NCBI GenBank assembly: GCA_030407085.1
Contig: CM059586.1
Span: 36,893,501-36,957,500 of the forward strand
Length of the DNA: 64,000 nt
Reading direction: 5' to 3'
Source: Trichopria drosophilae
Taxonomy: Eukaryota > Arthropoda > Insecta > Hymenoptera > Diapriidae
Below, one piece after another: positions 52,701-61,700 of this stretch. A program made the position numbers and the translations under genes. The notes below the pieces were generated by a model. That model did not search any database and was not told the origin of the DNA. It saw only the letters and a program-made list of their open reading frames with translations. Positions within the stretch are counted from its first letter, which is position 1; every line of letters starts with the position of its first letter.

Positions 52701-55700
52701 AAGCGTGCATTGGATCTCTACATTTATTTTTATCATATAATCAGTTCTTGCATATTTTAGCTATCACTGACAATGAGACTAAATTATCATTATTTGTACC
52801 TGATGACATTATTTCAGTCGACCAGACTTCCTTATTAAGACGTGATAAACATATCAATGATGGAAGTATTGCACTTTTCATACATGAATCTCTTCGTACT
52901 AAGATTTTCAGACAATCTGTTGGCTGTTATTCAGGCAGACCGAGTAAATCCAAATATCTATTTTGCAAGATCACGGGAACACGCTATTTGCTTGTGTTTG
53001 TTACCGTTGTGTATAGACCCCATAATTCGTTTGTCCGTGAAGCTGATTTTGTACCTTTTTGTTGCGTTTCTCTCTATTTATCAACATTACTTCATATGCT
53101 CTTAAAGAATGTCAGCATATAATATAAGCTGGTGATCTTCAAGTATATCTTCAGTGTTCTCCTGAAAACTAGAATGCTATCCATGAGCCACAATGTAAAA
53201 GGCATCTTCGATTGGGCTTTGGATAACTGTAAATTTAATAAGTTTCTGCACTTTTTTACAAGTAACTTTATTTCGTATAACTCAATTGCAAGCTTACGTA
53301 GATGTTAAAGGGTTAGGCGTGTTACGTGAGAGACCCGGGTTCGATTCTCCATCGGGACGTTTTTTCTAATTCTAGGTTATTTAATTTATTTGCGAGCGTT
53401 AAAATATATAAACATAGTATAAGAAACCTGAAAATAGACTTAAAATATAAATAATATAAAAATTAATTTAAAAATAAATTGAGGTGTAATAATTTGTCCA
53501 ATGTTTTGCGGAATGTATACATCCAATGTACGTCCATACACCTTTCATTTTATCCATTTTAAATTCAGAAGTAGTCCACTTTACGATAGAATTTAGTCCA
53601 TTATTCATCCGTATTTAAATGTCATAGATGTTTTGTAAGTCCACTGTTCGTCCATGCGGCCCTCCTTTATTGGTTTAAATTCTATATTTCATCCATTCTA
53701 CGTCCAAATTGGCCCCGTCCAAAGATGTATATCCATTGGACGTATACCAATGGCATTTGGACGTAATTTGGTCGTGCCATCGATTTAAACCGAAAGACGA
53801 ACATAGTGTATGTACATTAGATGTTCAGTCGACGTACTAATATGTATTTTATATTGGCTACTCAGGTTATTTTGTAATTACCCTAATAGAAATGGATCAG
53901 CCACGCTGGCTCTAGACAGGAGTTAGCAGTAAATCATCACGTTTTGTCTAGACACTCATGCGCATTGTCTAGTGCTAGCGTGGTTGATTTAGATTTCCAA
54001 GGAAGGCTTATTCTATTTGATTTTTTTTTTAAATTTGTTCAATATATGAGTAATAAATACATATTTATCTATCCCCTCTCATTCAGTGTCATTGCTAAAT
54101 GTTAAGTTCTCTATATACTGTTGTATTATGTCAATAATTTCGAATGTCCTATTCGTGGTCAAAATAAAATACGCGTCGAAAATGCATAGCGGTTGTTTAG
54201 TTCGTTCTTTACTTATCATGCTGATATATGTTTTAAAATTACTTTTGACATGTAACGTCTGTAATTTACGCTATATTGCTCATTAAACTTTATTACGGTT
54301 ACAAGTAAACTTTTCCGACGTGCTCCATACTTTAAGTTTCACCACTTTTGTTCTGCTTTTAAAAATAGATCCTGAAGTGGATGAGCCTGAGATTAATCGG
54401 AAGAGTTTCCTAGTATTGAAAATAACTTTTTCAAATAAAACTTTTCTTTATTAGTAATTTTAATAAAATAACTAACTAGGATAACATAATATAATTAAAA
54501 CGATGATAATATTTTGACTCAGAATTTCATATTCAATTTTCCAAAAATATATTTAATTAAATGAAATGATATGGAAAATGCATAGAAATAATGTCATACG
54601 ATTATAGAATAATTTTTAAGGATATCAATCACTGCACGAATGCGGTGAAATGCAAGCGATAGCTACAATTATTCGAATGTTTCTATTTAAATGACAAAAA
54701 TAACTTTTACAAAGTAGGCACGAGGTAGTATTGATCGAACGTTGATAAGACGCCAAAAGTAGGAAATGGCTTAAAAATTGTTATAAAAAGTCGAAGTACA
54801 TTTTTAACGTGACTACAATCTTAAAATAAATTTTAAAAAATTACATGTATAATGTTGAAAGAACTTGGCTTATCTTAATCATTATTTTAAATATGACCTT
54901 TTGGAAAGAAAAGGTTCATATTTTAGAGTATTTATTATATATATTGCGACATATGTTTTTTACATTTAAAAAATACGAAATTAAAGCCTTTCTTTTAATT
55001 ATATTTTTAATTATATAAGTGCAATATAATTAATGTTTAATTGTATTATTATTAATTTATAACTTTAACCCAAGTTTAGCCCTTAAAATAACACGTGAGG
55101 ATGTCAGAGACTAGATGTCGTATACACATCCACATGCTGACGTTGATGACCTTCAATATATTCGATGTGAATGACGCTCACAAATATTAGTTGGTGATGT
55201 CCTAATTCTCATGGCTATACACAATCAATGCTGTAGTTTTGCACTTCTTTATACTCGGTTTTCAACAACCTGGAATAATGCAATGCATAGTTTACCTTAT
55301 ACCACTGAAATAATATTTCATATACTTATTTCATAGTGTTTAGTATCTGATGAAACTGCTAAATTGTAATCAATTTATTTTCATTGTGCATTTAAAAAAA
55401 ATAGCGATCAGGAACTGGCCATTAAATTAATACTATAAATCCCTCTTAGCGTTGCATAATTTACCAGTACAAGTTTTAAACAATTCAAATGTCATTTTTT
55501 TTGCATTCTTTAAACACAATTTTAATAGAATTTTTCTTTGGGTTAAGTTGGATTTGGAAACACCCTGTTCCACTCGTGTTAAAGTAATATTTAGTACCAC
55601 AAAACGAGCATAATTGTACTAATTAATAAATTCAGTCACTTTTTTAACAACAACTTTTTTTTATTTCATAAAACAGGCAAAAACTGAATGTGGATTACAT

Positions 55701-58700
55701 GCTGGCGTTCGGACGCTCATTGAATATTCATCGGTTAGTCTGTACATCTTCATTCAAGGGGATTTAAAGTATAGCTGTTATCGGCATAACCTATCAAATT
55801 CAAATGAAAATTGATTGGAAAAATTTTTCAAAATGTAAAGTCTGGTGCTATAAATTTTCATCTCTAAAAAACTGTAAAAATAGTGGTTGAATATTGATTG
55901 TGAACAAACAATTATATTGTTATTCAAATTAAACCTGCATTACGCGGAATGTAGGTTGTGTTGATAATTATAATATAATAGACTGTTAATTAAGGGCTAA
56001 ATTAATTGCGTTCAACTCTACATTTATTTATAGTCAAAATGGCTACATGTTTTGTAATGTTTACCATTGGAGGTTTTGCAATACCAATAAGAAAAATTAC
56101 ACGATGTATAATTATTTTCACTAAAAAAGGGATTTGCATTATACCCATTAAAGTAAATATTATAAACGATAAATTATAATACTTTATAATAATTATACAA
56201 AATTACGTATTTGGTTGCTAAATTCTCTCAAGCACAACATCAAAGTATAGAAAGAAAAAACTTAAATAGAGCAATGAAGGAACAATGTTTAGTGCAGATC
56301 AGACCATATAAAATGAGTTTCGCTTTCGAAAGTCTGACAGTCTAACGACATAATCTGCAAAACAATATATAAAATATTGTGTTTTAATGATGTATGATTA
56401 AATTATATATAATGTGATTGATTATACCGAGTAACAAATATTTTTAACAACATGAATGTCATTGCTATGCAGAGTAGCAAAATGGTCCATGAATTCAATT
56501 CTTTTGCGTCCTAAAAAATATTTAAGAACATGTTGTTTCATCAATTTCACTGGTTGCTTCTAATTGTACTTATGATTATATGATACAGTCACATTTTCAA
56601 ATGTTAAAAACAGTTACATTCCTGTGTGACATACATGAATCTAATTTCGAAATTGCCAGAGGTACCTCATCTGCATTACACCAACTTAATGTCTACATCT
56701 GCATACGCATCAGTAAACTATACAGAGAGTAGTTAGCATTATTACTACAGTAGGTGCGGCCCAGCTCGCCTTTTTTCTACGGAAAAAGCTAATTGTAAAA
56801 AATACACAGCCCAGTTAACCTAAATACGCCTTTAGCATGACTACATTTCAGGCTGAATTTAATTTTTCATAAAGCATCACTTATTAAATTAATTTTATAA
56901 ACTTTACCAAAATGTTAGTGTTCTCCATTGGATATTAAGTATTATTGAAAACCATTCGCTTCCAATAGTTATGCCGGAATTTACTACATAATCCATTAGT
57001 AATGAATGTTTTATTATTGCGTACTATTGGGTTACACACATTCTTTCGCAAGGAATTTTTCATACAATATGCGAGGAGATAAATATTTAGACAAAGTAAG
57101 TCGATTTCTGTATATGATTCGGTGATATTTTCTTGTAAATGTATATAGACACGACAAGGAGATGTTTTTAATTTCAGCATATTTTTAGCACACTGATAAA
57201 TTACATAATAATAAAGCGAATACAATATAAATGGTAACCAATTTTCGAATGAAAATATATGGTAAATATATGTCATTTACGGCAACGTTTCATTTAATTA
57301 TATCATTCTATTTTGGAAATTTATATTCCATTCTGCATCCGTTAATTAATAAATGTACAAGTACAAAAGATCTATAGTTAAATGAATTATATCACATAGT
57401 TGGAAAAAGCAGTTAAAACCACTATGAAAAATAGTTAAATTGAACATTTATATTGTCGATTTTACTATAATTTTGTTACACCAACTATCTCCTCATAGTT
57501 AAAAAACTGAACTATGTAGATTGATTTAAATAAATATGACAAATATAGTTAAAATAAATATAATCTAGTGTAGTCCTCGTTTCACACTGTCTCGTAGTAA
57601 ATCTTTATATTTACTATTATTTACAGTTAAAGTTTGTATTTACTATAAATCCATGGTAAAGACTGCCGCACCACGTGTGTTTTGATGCCGCCAGGTGGCT
57701 ACGCGACGTTCGCAGCTTTTTTCTTCGAGCCCGTGGCTCCCGTTATTGAAGTGGATTTTCATTTGGTCATAAGAAGAACCGTCGGGCGTCAAGATATGAT
57801 AATACATAATTCACGTCGTCTATGAACGTGTATCTATAGACTAGTTACACGACATTGAAATTTGTGTGTATAATGGCATTGCCTAATCCTTTTTTTAACT
57901 GGCTAGAGTGTGACACTCACAAACTTAGCGCAGTGTTGATTTTTTGTTTTTTTCTTTATTTCCTTGTTTATCTTAAACAAAGCACGAAGGGAGAAAAGTG
58001 GACTTTTCATATGCTGTGATATATATATATATACTTGACAGATATTTTTAAAAAGTAAATATTGACTCCTTTCCATATTTTTTATGACAATTTCTCATAC
58101 AATTTCTCTCAGTGAAGGTAGTAATTTTCTGACATGACTATTTCAAAATAATTTAGTTTGTTTGCCTATTATGATAAGTAGCATTTTGAATCATGAAACA
58201 ATAGTTAAGCTTTATTATTTCAGAACAGTTATTTTAACTATTACCATGACTGAAAAAATGGTCATTTCAACTACTTTTTATTTTGAGTGTAGTAGTTCAA
58301 TCGCCATACAATATGATAGGTATGTAATTGCTTTCATGACGTGCAATAAAGAATAAGGCTTGTATTTGTGTTCTCACACACGTATGCCCTCGATGCAAAC
58401 TTTTTTATAGTGATTGATATAAAATGGTTTAAAGCCACGTGGCTTTCGAAAAAATTACAACAAACACAAACCTCTACCTGCACTTCCACTCCCCTACAAG
58501 GAAGTATTCACGCTAGGTCGTTTCAGTAGTTCACCTGCACATCACCACAGTGGTAATGTCATTTGTCGATTTTTAAACCAAACAATACATAAATATAACG
58601 ATGAAAATACAAACAATATACATAAAACTACTTTCGCACATAGGCACCTAAATTCATTACTAAATATGAATAATAAAAAATAAATCTCACACGGTCACAT

Positions 58701-61700
58701 ATGCGGGCACATTTTGATGTCCATTTCGATGTTGATGAATCTAGTGGTATCATCTATAGTCGAGTGGTAGATAAAACATTAATCTGCCTGAATTAGCCAC
58801 GTTAAAATAGTAGTTTATTTTATGTAGTTTCTAAAAGTACCGATTTACCCAAATAGGCATTTATTTATATTATAAATATACATAGAAATCGTGGTTGCTA
58901 ACTCATAAAAGTCTAGCCAGAAAAGTATGGATTTACATCCTGAAATTGTACTCTCCAATGAGCAGTACACATTTTTATTAAACATATATTTTCTTGCTAA
59001 CTCATCAAAAAGATGCAAGAAACTATGTAAAATGTATAATAAATTACACATTTTTGTGTGTTTCAAGCGCTACTTTGTATATGTGGTTAGACCATTTGCA
59101 TTTGAAATATCTACTGCCCTAGTTACGGCAGTCCCTTTCCTCATCCATATTTATTTACACATCCTGACATTTTGACATTTTATTCCAGTTCGTTGGCTTC
59201 AATGAGCAAAGTTTCTTGGCATTATGAATGAGTACATCTGTTAATATAACTCTTATTTACAAAGCAATTTGATAATTCAACAGGCTGCTGCAGATGGAGG
59301 TAGTATCTTTGGAGGACGTTTATTGGGTAGAAGATAATGCAGCGCGGACGGTTCTCGGCAAAGACCTTCCGCGATGGGTCCGAGCTCGTCAAACTTTACC
59401 AACATCAAAGGAAGACTTGGAATCTCTTAAAGCAGATTTGTGGAGTTCTGTCGTCAAGAATAGTCAGCATCAAGATGCATGGACATGGGGTAAGCCGTCA
59501 ATTTAATCTGCGTATTGCAGTTTACTTTTATTTATCCCATTATACGGAATTGAAATTCTTGGTCTTGGTCTTCGTCTTATGCGTAAGGTCTTGCTTGATA
59601 TTTACCTCAGTCTTGCTAAATAAAAGGAAGGTACATCAACATAAATGTGTAATATTTGTAACGAGTAGTTTGAAATCTATTTATATACTTCCTTTGAATA
59701 CTGTATAAGTATAATGGTCATCAGGTACAGATTACGATAATAATTACCAAATTACTTGTCTTAAAAACAGTGCAAAAATAATACTCAATCTGATAGTATA
59801 TATAAATATTACATTTAATAACATGATTCAATTCAGTTGATAAATGTAATATTGGCAGATGTATAAAATAACGTAAGATTATTTTTCGTATCCAAATTTC
59901 AACTAAGCGACGTGCAACAGTCGACAATGTTATATCCTATACTGTTAAAAATGTTCGGAACATTCTGATATATTTATGTAACAGAATTTTAATAAAACCT
60001 GTAACAGACAGACAAATTATGCAAGTATGAGAAAAATACGAAACTTAGAGCGAATCTGAAGTTAGTTTGATTTATCGCCGCCAGGGGCAGACGCGACGTT
60101 AGAATCGCTACAGGAGGCGCTCGCGATTCCTGTTGTAGAAGTTGGATTTCGATTCGATCATAAGGGATTCAATGGTCTAGCTTCAATGCCTAAGCATTTT
60201 ATATCCGAATAGCATAACATGATTATCATTATGACGATACGTCTGAGTACAATGACAATATATAAATAATATTTCATTATATGCTGAAAATTTATATTCC
60301 AATGTTGATTCGATAAATTTGATATGTTTTATGTAATTTATTTATGTAATTAACAACAAATCAATTTAAATCGCTAAGAATTTAAGTACATAACAATATC
60401 AAACATGTTGATAAATTGTTTAATTAAGCCAACACATTCTTTATTTATCTTACACATTTCTGTAATTAAAAGTCACCAAATTTTGTTTCAGAAAATTATG
60501 AAACGGTAACCGTAAAAAGCTTCCGTTACATGTTTCAGAAAATTCCTAACAAAATTGTTAACAGTGTACATTTATTTAAAGTTAACGTTTTAGACAATTC
60601 AAACCGTTAATTGTGGATATTGCCTGTTCTAAAAAAACTTACACGTGGCAATCTAATTAAGATTTAGCTTTTGAGAGGTTGAATTTAAAAAATAGGTTGA
60701 ATACTCAATGTTTTGTCCGACATTGTTTGGGCCGAAATTTGAATAGCAAATAATTCGTTAATTACAATTTACAAATTTACTTCCAATTTATTAATTAATG
60801 AAAATTGGGTAATTCCATCAAGGTTCCCTGCACATACATGAAGTCATCAAATTTTTGAAAATGAGGAGCTTCATTCCTTCGTATATTTGTAACGAACCTA
60901 ACTGGAATATACCCGAAAATTTTGTATGTGAAGATAAGGTGGTTTTATTGGTTCTTCGAAATTCTACAAAATTCTCGATATTTTTGTACAAAATCCATTA
61001 CTTTAACATGGACTTATGACTGAGTCTCTTCGGGAGACATAATGTGAAAAATGTTAAATTGTGATAAATATCTTACACAAACTCATACAAACAAAATTTA
61101 TCCCTACCAATTCTCGCTCCTTTCTTAATCCTCTTCTCTGAAATTTAGCGTACATTCTTAAAAAATGCACATAATAGCTTTCAAATTGCAATTTATTATG
61201 AATTCCCTGAAACATGTGATTTGTTACGAAAACACGCCGCCGGTATAAGCAAATTTGATTAAAACAACGAGTTGGTATATTACCGCCCTTTGCGGTTCTA
61301 AATTATTGGTACCTGCTGTGATAGTAAGAATTTGTACTCTCGGTTGTTTCTTAATTAATTTTTGTGGTATTCATTAGGTGACTATTAATCAATTAGATTT
61401 ACCTTTTACAGATGCAAAAAAAATTAAAAAAAAAATAACTCAGTCGTTTTTAATTTAGTATTTATCATTAGCCGGTCCACTTTACAATGCCCTTAATTCG
61501 TATGTTTAACCGCTGAGCTGTCAGTGACGCATTATATGATTCTACTGTAATTTGGTAAATCATGGTTCTTGAGTCGCTGAATCCGAATGTGGAATCGGAT
61601 TTGTAAAGTTCAAAATGCGGATCCATTATGGTGGACGCAAATTCGAAAAATAGATGTTCGTAATGGCGAATTTAGAATTTCATTTCTGATATATTACATA

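Larger units (their letters stand above)
48213..59283 (+). other. Intron between AREL1 coding exons 2 and 3
   Basis: 11.1 kb. Contents in order: a CAGTGA-rich MITE (48362-48624), a palindrome (50748-51147), an unidentified coding-looking ORF (52329-52604), a non-LTR retrotransposon relic (52607-53260), a tRNA-headed repeat with a GTCCA-rich tail (53285-53780), a long RNA hairpin (53890-53996), then AT-rich DNA with nothing recognisable to 57361 and a transposon copy at 57362-58291. Confidence 0.65.

Noticed and set aside
58748..58790. D-arm-like TAGTCGAGTGGTAGA
   Set aside because: No B box or T arm follows at the right distance, so it is not a tRNA.
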